A DNA stretch of 31,298 nucleotides from positions 1 to 31,298 of the forward strand of contig CAYQJV010000015.1 of the NCBI GenBank assembly GCA_964417925.1, read 5' to 3'. The stretch is from CAYQJV01 sp964417925. GTDB taxonomy: Bacteria > Hydrothermota > Tepidihabitantia > B3-TA06 > CAYQJV01. The position numbers and the translations under genes were made by a program. The notes beneath the pieces were generated by a model that searched no databases, was not told where the DNA came from, and saw only the letters and a program-made list of their open reading frames with translations. Positions 7,747 through 14,262 of this stretch are shown here, in pieces; the stretch's first letter is position 1, and each line of letters opens with the position of its first letter.

Positions 7747-8444
7747 AGGTATCGGTGATAATACCTGTTTACAATGAGGAAAGAACTGTGCTGTTGCTTC
7801 TCCGCAGGGTGATTGATACACAGATTCCATGGGAAAAGGAGATAATTGTTATAGATGACGGGTCAACCGATAGAACTCCCCGGCTTCTTGAGAATTTTTT
7901 AAAAAAGGTCCGGGATGAGGTTGAGATAAAGGTTTTGCATAATCTAAGGAACATGGGTAAGGGTTATTCAATAAAGCAGGGGCTGAGGAAATGCACAGGG
8001 GATGTGATAATAATTCAGGATGCTGACCTTGAGTATGACCCTTCTGACTATGTTTCCTTGATAACCCCAATTGCTGAGGGAAGGGCAAAGGTGGTTTATG
8101 GGTCAAGACTGAGAAATAGAAAGAACAAACATTACAATATAATTTTTCTCGCGGGAAGTCTTCTTGTAACCCTTCTTACAGATATCCTCTACTTTGCAAC
8201 CCTGACCGACCAGGCAACCTGCTATAAGGTATTTCACAGGGAATTAAAGGAAATCCTTCTGCAAGCAGACAGAAACGGATTCGACTGGGAACCCCAGATT
8301 ACGGCAAGGATTTTGAAAAAAGGATACAGAATCCATGAAGTCCCCATAAGGTATTATCCAAGAAAGGTCGGGGAAGGGAAGAAGATAAGGTTCAGGGATG
8401 GAATTGATGCAATAATAACACTCCTTAAGGAGAGGTTCAGCTGA
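7743..8444 (+). CDS. DPM1-like polyprenyl-phosphate glycosyltransferase (GT2)
   Basis: A 233-residue GT2 protein of the dolichol/undecaprenyl-phosphate mannose or glucose synthase type. Motifs: VSVIIPVYNEE, EIIVIDDGSTDRT, NMGKGYSIKQG, the DxD equivalent IIQDADLEYDP, VVYGSRL, and the C-terminal GFDWEPQITARI and GYRIHEVPIRYYPR. These enzymes transfer a sugar from NDP-sugar to polyprenyl phosphate on the cytoplasmic membrane face. No C-terminal membrane anchor pair is present, only a mildly hydrophobic region near residues 138-155. The ATG overlaps the stop of the GT39-like gene (ATGA), so they are translationally coupled. The product lipid is the likely donor for that enzyme. It ends 1 nt before the convergent sfsA stop, and no terminator is visible between them. 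Confidence 0.9.
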   Translation: MKVSVIIPVYNEERTVLLLLRRVIDTQIPWEKEIIVIDDGSTDRTPRLLENFLKKVRDEVEIKVLHNLRNMGKGYSIKQGLRKCTGDVIIIQDADLEYDPSDYVSLITPIAEGRAKVVYGSRLRNRKNKHYNIIFLAGSLLVTLLTDILYFATLTDQATCYKVFHRELKEILLQADRNGFDWEPQITARILKKGYRIHEVPIRYYPRKVGEGKKIRFRDGIDAIITLLKERFS

Positions 8445-8445
8445 C

Positions 8446-9126
8446 TTAAAGTTTTAAAGGAATTTTATCGCCAAGGGATAGCATCTCCCCTTCCACTCTG
8501 CTTTTATAACAGAGCACCTTTACTCCATTCTTTACCCCTTCCCTCAAAAGTTTTGCAAATTCTCTGTCAATATGCTCTGCTGGTGAGAAAAATCTGACAT
8601 CATCTCTCTGAGCTATGAACACAATGTATGCCGCCTTGTTTTTATCTTTAACGAGTGTTGATAGTTCCTCAACATGCCTTCTCCCCCTTTCAGTTGGGGC
8701 ATCGGGAAACATTGCAATTCCTTCAACTGCAAGAGTGCATCCCTTTATCTCAACATATACCCTTTTTTCTCCTTTTAAAAGTAAAAAATCGATCCTTCCT
8801 CTTTTTATCCGATACTCCCTTTTTATCTCAAACCCCTCAAATTCCTTTAATCTACCGCTTCTTACAGCCTCTTCAAAAAGAAGGTTTGGAACCCTGGAGT
8901 CAACCACAACAAAGACCCCGTTAACATCTACTGCAAAGAGCTCACATTCTGTTTTGGGATGTTTTTTAAAGTAAATCCATACCTTTCTTTTTTCTTCAAG
9001 AACCCCTGCAAGTCTTCCTGAATTCGCAACATAACATCTCCTTAACTTCCCTTTATGCTCAACCATGGCAGAGAACCTTGTGTCCCTTTTAATAAAAAGC
9101 GCCTGCTCGCAGATTGGAATCCTCAT
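8446..9126 (-). CDS. sfsA: SfsA family DNA/RNA nuclease
   Basis: A 226-residue SfsA homologue of usual length. Seen: an N-terminal OB-like region with a CYVANSGRL variant of the family's nucleic-acid-binding motif, then a PD-(D/E)xK nuclease core with GRIDFLL, VYVEIKGCTL, the invariant FPDAPTERGRRHVEEL, and AAYIVFIAQRDDVRFFSP. Family knowledge: SfsA binds DNA without strong specificity and has nuclease activity; the old name (sugar fermentation stimulation) comes from effects on maltose genes in E. coli. It is the last gene of the minus-strand operon and overlaps tatC by 4 nt. Composition resembles tatC and the convergent GT genes rather than the AT-rich bulk of the window. Confidence 0.93.
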   Translation of the reverse strand: MRIPICEQALFIKRDTRFSAMVEHKGKLRRCYVANSGRLAGVLEEKRKVWIYFKKHPKTECELFAVDVNGVFVVVDSRVPNLLFEEAVRSGRLKEFEGFEIKREYRIKRGRIDFLLLKGEKRVYVEIKGCTLAVEGIAMFPDAPTERGRRHVEELSTLVKDKNKAAYIVFIAQRDDVRFFSPAEHIDREFAKLLREGVKNGVKVLCYKSRVEGEMLSLGDKIPLKL

Positions 9127-9818
9127 TTTCGGTGGGCGATGGTGGCTACAAGGATGCTTATCTCATAAAGAAGGAAAATGGGAACCGTTACAAGGAGCAG
9201 GGTAAAGGCATCAACCGAGGGTGTTATCACAGCAGATATTATAACTATGAATACCATTGCCTCCCTTCTCCTTCTTTTCAAGATCGATGGATTGATTATT
9301 CCAATCCTTGCAAGGAAGAACATGATGACCGGCATGAGAAAAAATACTCCACAGGCAACAAGAAGCCAGAGAACAAAGTTGAAGTATGAAGAAAGGTTCA
9401 AAAGATGGACAACCCTCTGAGTTCCAAAGGAGAGCAAGAATTTTATTCCTGCAGGAATAACAACAAAATATCCAAAAAGAACCCCCAGGAAAAATAAAAG
9501 GGTTGAGGATATTATTGCAGGGACTCCGTATTTTTTTTCTTCGGGTTTTAATCCGGGTTCAACAAAGAGCCAGAACTGTAAGAGTATCCATGGGATCCCA
9601 ATTCCCACGCCAAAAAGGAATGCTATCTTTATTCTTGTGTAAAAAGCCTCAACCGGTGAAAAAAAGTAAAGATATCCTACAGGTTTTGCAATGATTTCAA
9701 GAATTTTTGAACTTAGTATATATCCCACTACCGAAAAACCAAAAATTCCGAGAAACGCATATATTATTCTTTTTCTAAGTTCTTCTAAATGATCCCAGAA
9801 AGTGAGCTTTTCATCCAT
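9123..9818 (-). CDS. tatC: Sec-independent protein translocase TatC
   Basis: A 231-residue integral membrane protein with the diagnostic N-terminal motif TFWDHLEELRKRII, the FFSPVEAF segment, six hydrophobic helices and the C-terminal YEISI motif. TatC binds twin-arginine signal peptides and forms the Tat receptor with TatB/TatA, which are not in this window. The Glu of the first periplasmic/cytoplasmic motif and the Pro in FSPVEAF are retained. The start is ATG at 9818; no clear Shine-Dalgarno is seen upstream, only TTTTAAAATACA. It lies 6 nt downstream of the propeller-protein gene on the same strand and overlaps sfsA by 4 nt, so it is probably part of the long minus-strand operon. Confidence 0.96.
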   Translation of the reverse strand: MDEKLTFWDHLEELRKRIIYAFLGIFGFSVVGYILSSKILEIIAKPVGYLYFFSPVEAFYTRIKIAFLFGVGIGIPWILLQFWLFVEPGLKPEEKKYGVPAIISSTLLFFLGVLFGYFVVIPAGIKFLLSFGTQRVVHLLNLSSYFNFVLWLLVACGVFFLMPVIMFFLARIGIINPSILKRRRREAMVFIVIISAVITPSVDAFTLLLVTVPIFLLYEISILVATIAHRK

Positions 9819-9824
9819 TGTATT

Positions 9825-11183
9825 TTAAAAGATGGCTTCTATAGATAGAGCTGCTATTCCATCTTCCTCTACTATCCATATTTTCTTATTGTCTACAAAG
9901 ATGGCAGATGGTTCTTTTATAGGACAGGAGGTGAGAGTTATATACTCTTTTGTATTAGTTAAGGAGTTGAAAATTTTTATTTTTCTCTGGTCTATTATAC
10001 CAAAGATTTCGTTATTAAAATCTATTGCCTTTACTTTTTCAAGATAAATAAATGGTGAATAATACCAATTTTTATTGTGCCATTTTACTATCCAGTTGTT
10101 TACTATGAAAAAAATTGTATCATTTTTTACTTTTATTTTATAAACCTTTTGTTCTAACATTTTTTTCCTATCACTTAATTTGAATAATTTTTCTCCATTA
10201 GAAACATATGCTCCCTTTTCTGTTGCTAAAAAAAAATTCTTTCCATCATACCACAGGTCATATATTTCAAAGGCCTTGAGTTTTGAGTCTTCATAGAAAG
10301 TTTTTATTGTGTTTTTTTCTATCACTTCTATTTTATTATCATCGGTAATTATCACAGGAAACGAGTTACTGAAACTTAGTTTTTTAATCTTTTTGTATTT
10401 ATTTTTTATTCTTATTTTATTAAGCCATCCTTTATAGATTTCGTTCCACTCCATAAACTTAATCTTTTTATTGAACAAACAGAAAATTCCGCTATCACTA
10501 CATATAAAGATCGTATCCTCTATTTTTGTGATTCCAAAGATTTCTCCTGGATTTTTAGATTTTATTGTATATTTTTTAATTCGTGAAAACCTATCATAAA
10601 CTGCAATTCCGTACCCCTGTGCTCCTGCATATATGTTGAATTGTGAAAAGAATACAGCAGTAAAAGGATATGTGTGAAATTCTCTGTCCATCAAATAAAA
10701 AGGAGAAAGAAATATAAGTTTTTCAAGAGAATCCTTATCAATGTAACCATAAGTGGTCCAAGAGGGAGGAGGAGAAGTTCGTTGAAATGTATACTTGTCA
10801 TACCATACTGTTTTTCCATTATTGCTAAATCCAACCCTATTCTTACCCGTCATTATTCTCTTAGGAAGAAAATCAAGCTTTAAGTCTTTGAGTAAGCTTA
10901 AAGTAGACGGATTGAATTCAAATAGTTCTCTGTTTTTGCTTACTACCCACAAGATACCTTTTTCATCATCGTAACCTGCAATATGTATATTATGTGGTAT
11001 TTTATCCCCTGCAGAGAAGACTTTTTTAATTTCTTCTGTAATTTCATCGTATTGAACGATGAAGGATGAAGTTACGATATACACATATCTTGTATCTGCA
11101 GTAAAGTTTTTTACGTTCCAAAAGAAAGGATATATTTCCCAGTCCTTAGAGTGATAAATATAGGAAAGTAAAATAAAAAGCAT
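9825..11183 (-). CDS. Secreted beta-propeller-like protein of unknown function
   Basis: I do not recognise a specific family in this 452-residue protein. It starts with a short hydrophobic segment (MLFILLSYIY) that may be a weak signal peptide. The rest is Lys/Ile/Phe/Asn-rich and is built of recurring short beta-type units of the form 'IWVV...FEF', 'IFICSDSGIFCLF', 'FFLATEKGAYVSNGEKLF' and 'IWIVEEDGIAALS', which is the look of a two-component-regulator-propeller or WD-like beta-propeller. No enzymatic motif is visible. It starts at the nnr stop codon, so it is co-expressed with nnr. Its base composition is strongly AT-rich, unlike the nnr and tatC genes on either side. The fold call is inference from repeat texture. 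Confidence 0.6.
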   Translation of the reverse strand: MLFILLSYIYHSKDWEIYPFFWNVKNFTADTRYVYIVTSSFIVQYDEITEEIKKVFSAGDKIPHNIHIAGYDDEKGILWVVSKNRELFEFNPSTLSLLKDLKLDFLPKRIMTGKNRVGFSNNGKTVWYDKYTFQRTSPPPSWTTYGYIDKDSLEKLIFLSPFYLMDREFHTYPFTAVFFSQFNIYAGAQGYGIAVYDRFSRIKKYTIKSKNPGEIFGITKIEDTIFICSDSGIFCLFNKKIKFMEWNEIYKGWLNKIRIKNKYKKIKKLSFSNSFPVIITDDNKIEVIEKNTIKTFYEDSKLKAFEIYDLWYDGKNFFLATEKGAYVSNGEKLFKLSDRKKMLEQKVYKIKVKNDTIFFIVNNWIVKWHNKNWYYSPFIYLEKVKAIDFNNEIFGIIDQRKIKIFNSLTNTKEYITLTSCPIKEPSAIFVDNKKIWIVEEDGIAALSIEAIF

Positions 11184-12718
11184 TATTCTTCATCTTTCAG
11201 AAGTTCTTTTATGGCTTGTGGAACGTATCTTAACACATCTGTAGCCACAAGGCTATATTCTGTAAGTTCCTCTGCTGCAATATCTGCTGCAAGTCCATGG
11301 AGAAACACTCCAAGCCTTGCCGCATCAAAAAGGGAAAGTCCCTGACCAACAAATCCAAGAATAAGTCCGGTAAGCACATCTCCGGTTCCTCCGGAGGCAA
11401 GTCCGCTGTTTCCCGTGAGGTTTACATAGGCTCTCGATGGGTTTGCAATAACCGTTCCTGCTCCTTTAAGCACAACGGTTATTCCCCATTCCTTAGCAAA
11501 TTCTGTTGCAATCTCTATTCTCCTCTCATTGATTTCATGGGGGGGAATTTTTATAAGTCTTGAGAACTCACCTGGATGGGGTGTTATCAGAATATTTCTC
11601 CTGTTTTTAATTAAATCGGGTGTATCCTTTATGCAGTTTATACCATCAGCATCAAGGATAAGGGGCTTTTCCACCCGCTTTAGGAGCGTTTTTACAAACT
11701 CCACTGTTGCCGGATTTGTTGATATTCCAGGACCAAGGGCAACGGCATCAACCCTTTCAATTATCTCCATCACCTCATCAATGTTTTCTTTCGAAAAGAA
11801 GTCCTTTCCTCCTTTTAGAGGAATTTTAACAACTTCTGTGAGTTTTGTTTCATATATTGCAGAAAGCCCCGGAGGATAGGTGATGTATGAAAGCCCTGCC
11901 CCTGCTTTCAAAGCAGCGACTGCACACAGGGATGGAGCCCCGGTCATTCCAGGGGACCCCCCTATGGTTAAGACCTTTCCAAAGGTTCCCTTGTTTCCAT
12001 CAGCGGGTCTCTCTGGAAGGAGTCCAGATGCTCCGTTGAAATCGTTTAAAAAAATGGTTCCCTCTTTTTCAATTATTCTTTCCGGAATTCCTATATCAAC
12101 GACCCAGACATCCCCGCAGTATTTAAGGGATGGATAGATGACATGGCATGGTTTTAAAAATCCCATTGTTACGGTAACATTTGCAAAAACTGCTGGACCC
12201 CGAGGGGATCCTCCATCTGCCTGAACTCCTGATGGAACATCAATTGAAATTGTGAATCTTGAATGCCTGTTTATCAACTCAATCGCCTCCCTTTCCTTTC
12301 CCCGAGGGGTTCCTTTGAATCCGGTCCCAAATATTGCATCAACAACAACATCTGCCTCCTTTATCCCTTTTTCAGCGTCTTGTGAAGAAAACTCTATGAG
12401 CCGAATACCCATCTTTTCAACGATCTCCAGGTTTGTCCTTGCATCTCCTTTTATCTCCTTTTTATCTGCAAGCAAAATCACGGATACCTCTGCCCCTCGG
12501 TTATGCATATGCCTTGCGACCACAAAGCCATCCCCTCCATTGTTTCCCTTCCCTACAAATATGATGACTCTCAGGATTTCTGGATTTTCAAAGTATTCCT
12601 CAATAACATCGCAGACCCCCCTTCCCGCATTTTCCATCAGTAAAATTGTGGGTATTCTGAACTCCTCCCATGCCCTTGCATCAATCTTTCTCATTTCATC
12701 CTTTTTTACAATTCTCAT
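11183..12718 (-). CDS. nnr: Bifunctional NAD(P)H-hydrate epimerase / ADP-dependent NAD(P)H-hydrate dehydratase
   Basis: A two-domain metabolite-repair enzyme of about 511 residues that converts damaged NAD(P)HX back to NAD(P)H. The N-terminal epimerase (YjeF_N, about 1-210) shows GKGNNGGDGFVVARH, DAIFGTGFKGTPRG and SIDVPSGVQADGG. The C-terminal dehydratase (YjeF_C/CARKD, about 230-500) shows TIGGSPGMTGAPSL, ALGPGISTN, LILDADGINCI, LITPHPGEFSRL, VVLKGAGTVI and the catalytic-loop motif GNSGLASGGTGDVLTG. A TTG at 12721 is possible, but the ATG at 12718 overlaps the upstream stop as ATGA and is preferred. Codons are clearly richer in G and C than those of the flavin reductase before it and the propeller gene after it. 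It is an ordinary housekeeping function in an unusual compositional setting. Confidence 0.97.
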   Translation of the reverse strand: MRIVKKDEMRKIDARAWEEFRIPTILLMENAGRGVCDVIEEYFENPEILRVIIFVGKGNNGGDGFVVARHMHNRGAEVSVILLADKKEIKGDARTNLEIVEKMGIRLIEFSSQDAEKGIKEADVVVDAIFGTGFKGTPRGKEREAIELINRHSRFTISIDVPSGVQADGGSPRGPAVFANVTVTMGFLKPCHVIYPSLKYCGDVWVVDIGIPERIIEKEGTIFLNDFNGASGLLPERPADGNKGTFGKVLTIGGSPGMTGAPSLCAVAALKAGAGLSYITYPPGLSAIYETKLTEVVKIPLKGGKDFFSKENIDEVMEIIERVDAVALGPGISTNPATVEFVKTLLKRVEKPLILDADGINCIKDTPDLIKNRRNILITPHPGEFSRLIKIPPHEINERRIEIATEFAKEWGITVVLKGAGTVIANPSRAYVNLTGNSGLASGGTGDVLTGLILGFVGQGLSLFDAARLGVFLHGLAADIAAEELTEYSLVATDVLRYVPQAIKELLKDEE

Positions 12719-13245
12719 CAATATCTCCTCTTTATAACTCTTCCCGGCACCCTGTATTTTCCTCCCCAGTACATTATCATTTTTTCTGGGTTATAATCCT
12801 TTTTTACCCTTGCTTTTACGATTTTTCCTATGAACCAGTTATGATCGCCAAATTGGTATTCACCTATTTTTTTAACTTCAAGAGATACAGGACATTCTTT
12901 TATAGAAGGAGAAGAAACCGTTAATGAAGGTTCTTTTGTTAATTTCGCAACTTCAAATTTATCTACTTTCTTTCCAGAAGTTTCTCCACAGATATGTACC
13001 TTTTCTACCAATTCTTCAGTAGGAATATTTACCACAAAGTCTTCGGAGTTTCTTAAAAGATGATAAGAATGCCTTGTTGGTGCTACACCAATTCCTATAA
13101 GTGGTGGATCAAAAGAAAATACATGTACCATTGCTATGGTTATTATGTTATTATCTACAGTTACAAGAACACATGGAAAACAGGTAAATAACCTCGTTAT
13201 TTTTCGTTTATCATTTACTGTAAGTTTATCCGAATTCATATTCAT
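12718..13245 (-). CDS. Flavin reductase-like FMN-binding protein
   Basis: A 175-residue protein of the flavin reductase-like split-barrel family, which binds FMN and can supply reduced flavin or act as a small oxidoreductase. Features: FPCVLVTV, the FMN-contacting FSFDPPLIGIGVAP, YHLLRNSEDFVVNIP, the conserved CGETSGKKVDKFE and the late GDHNWFIGKIV. The family is certain enough; the electron partner is unknown. It resembles the archaeal/clostridial short flavoproteins found near redox enzymes. It overlaps the coiled-coil gene by 20 nt upstream and nnr by 4 nt downstream, so it is an internal operon gene. AT-rich codon use matches the coiled-coil gene, not nnr. Confidence 0.88.
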   Translation of the reverse strand: MNMNSDKLTVNDKRKITRLFTCFPCVLVTVDNNIITIAMVHVFSFDPPLIGIGVAPTRHSYHLLRNSEDFVVNIPTEELVEKVHICGETSGKKVDKFEVAKLTKEPSLTVSSPSIKECPVSLEVKKIGEYQFGDHNWFIGKIVKARVKKDYNPEKMIMYWGGKYRVPGRVIKRRY

Positions 13246-14158
13246 ATCTCTTATTTGATATTACATTTCCCTTTTTATCCTTACCGATCTCTTCTATTAC
13301 ATTTCCTTTTTCATCGTACTTTATCTCCCAATATCCGTAAGGTTTTCCCCTCTCATCCTTCCATATGATCATACTTGGATCTTTTTGGCCTTTTTCATAC
13401 TTATATTCCCAAGATTTTATTATTCTACCTTTTCTGTCTTTCCATATTTTCTTTTTAATTCTTTTCTCCTTGTCGTATTCATAAAAACATTCATAAGATA
13501 CATTTTCCTTTGCGTCTTTAACTGTTTCTCTTAAGATTTTTCCGTGTTCATCTGTTTCATAATCAACTATTTCAAATATATTACCCTGTCTATCTATTCT
13601 CACTTCTTGTGATAAAAAACCTTGTTTATTATATATAAAATCATATGATTTTATGACCCGTCCTTTATTATCGAGGAATAAAAGTCTGGATAATTTATCA
13701 TTTGAATACTCATATCTACATATTTCTGTCACTGTATTATCCACAATTGTTTTTCTCTCTTTTATCTTACCTTTTATTGTTCTTTTATCTTTCTTCTGTG
13801 CCACCGCAGGAGATACAGAAGGTGCTGTTTCTTTAATAGTAGATTTTGAAGTTTTTAACTTGGTGCCTATATGGGTTTCAAGGGAATTTATAAGTTTTGC
13901 AGCATACTCTAAATTCCCTTCCTCTACTACTGCCTTTGTAATTTTATTTAAAAGATCTATCTGAAATTCTTTTTCTGCCTCTCTAATAAGTTTTTCATCT
14001 ACAATTTCTCTTGCCTTTTCAATATGTTTTTTGATGGTTTCTTCTATTTTTGTTTTTTCCTCCAATAGCCTTTCTATCTCTTTTTCTATTTTTTCTTTTT
14101 CTCTATAAAGTTCTTTATACTCATTGTACATTTTTTCCGCTTCCTTTGTTTCAGCCAT
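13226..14158 (-). CDS. Coiled-coil protein with YD/RHS-like repeats
   Basis: A 310-residue protein with no recognised family. Residues about 1-65 are a highly charged coiled coil rich in Glu and Lys heptads. Residues about 70-125 are linker-like. Residues about 135-310 hold about seven imperfect repeats of roughly 20-25 residues with a core 'Y(E/D)Y...G...(E)...D..G', for example YNKQGFLSQE, YETDEHGKILRE, YEYDKEKRIKKKIWKD and YDEKGNVIEE. These resemble YD/RHS or MORN-like beta-hairpin repeats. No signal peptide is present, so it is probably cytoplasmic. The ATG at 14158 follows GGAGGAG with good spacing. It is the first gene of the minus operon, driven by the promoter at 14182-14209. A scaffolding role is possible but unsupported. 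Confidence 0.65.
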   Translation of the reverse strand: MAETKEAEKMYNEYKELYREKEKIEKEIERLLEEKTKIEETIKKHIEKAREIVDEKLIREAEKEFQIDLLNKITKAVVEEGNLEYAAKLINSLETHIGTKLKTSKSTIKETAPSVSPAVAQKKDKRTIKGKIKERKTIVDNTVTEICRYEYSNDKLSRLLFLDNKGRVIKSYDFIYNKQGFLSQEVRIDRQGNIFEIVDYETDEHGKILRETVKDAKENVSYECFYEYDKEKRIKKKIWKDRKGRIIKSWEYKYEKGQKDPSMIIWKDERGKPYGYWEIKYDEKGNVIEEIGKDKKGNVISNKRYEYEFG

Positions 14159-14181
14159 TACTCCTCCTGGGTATTTAGAAT

Positions 14182-14209
14182 AATATACAAACTTTTAACA
14201 AAAAGTCAA
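14182..14209 (-). promoter_or_regulatory. Candidate promoter of the minus-strand nnr-tatC-sfsA operon (TTGACT-N16-TATATT)
   Basis: On the minus strand TTGACT (14209-14204), 16 bp, TATATT (14187-14182). A leader of roughly 20 nt carrying GGAGGAG leads to the ATG at 14158. It lies back to back with the rnr promoter; the two -35 elements are about 20 bp apart. Confidence 0.6.
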
Positions 14210-14229
14210 ATAATGTATTATAATTTATA

Positions 14230-14257
14230 TTTACAATTTTAAAAATTTAGATACAAT
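14230..14257 (+). promoter_or_regulatory. Candidate leaderless promoter of rnr (TTTACA-N16-TACAAT)
   Basis: TTTACA at 14230-14235, 16 bp, TACAAT at 14252-14257. The A of the rnr ATG (14263) is the sixth base after the -10 element, the position expected for the transcription start. No Shine-Dalgarno precedes rnr, so a leaderless mRNA is predicted. Confidence 0.5.
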
Positions 14258-14262
14258 AATAA

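Noticed and set aside
8440..8450. Terminator between dpm1-like and sfsA
   Set aside because: Only 1 nt separates the stops and no inverted repeat with a T run was found on either strand.
8615..8974. Plus-strand open frames over sfsA, and similar ones over tatC and nnr
   Set aside because: They are opposite-strand shadows of well-supported genes, Ser/Pro/Phe-rich without motifs or ribosome-binding sites.
6158..12718. Assembly chimera as the cause of composition changes
   Set aside because: Composition switches back and forth at gene boundaries with intact ATGA overlaps (12718) and an AT-rich gene in the middle, which misjoining would not produce neatly; coverage data could still test this.
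14195..14224. TTAACA-N18-TATAAT as the rnr promoter
   Set aside because: The TATAAT is perfect, but the 18-bp spacer and TTAACA box fit less well than the 16-bp TTTACA/TACAAT pair 33 bp downstream, and no Shine-Dalgarno follows that would need a leader. It remains a possible second start.
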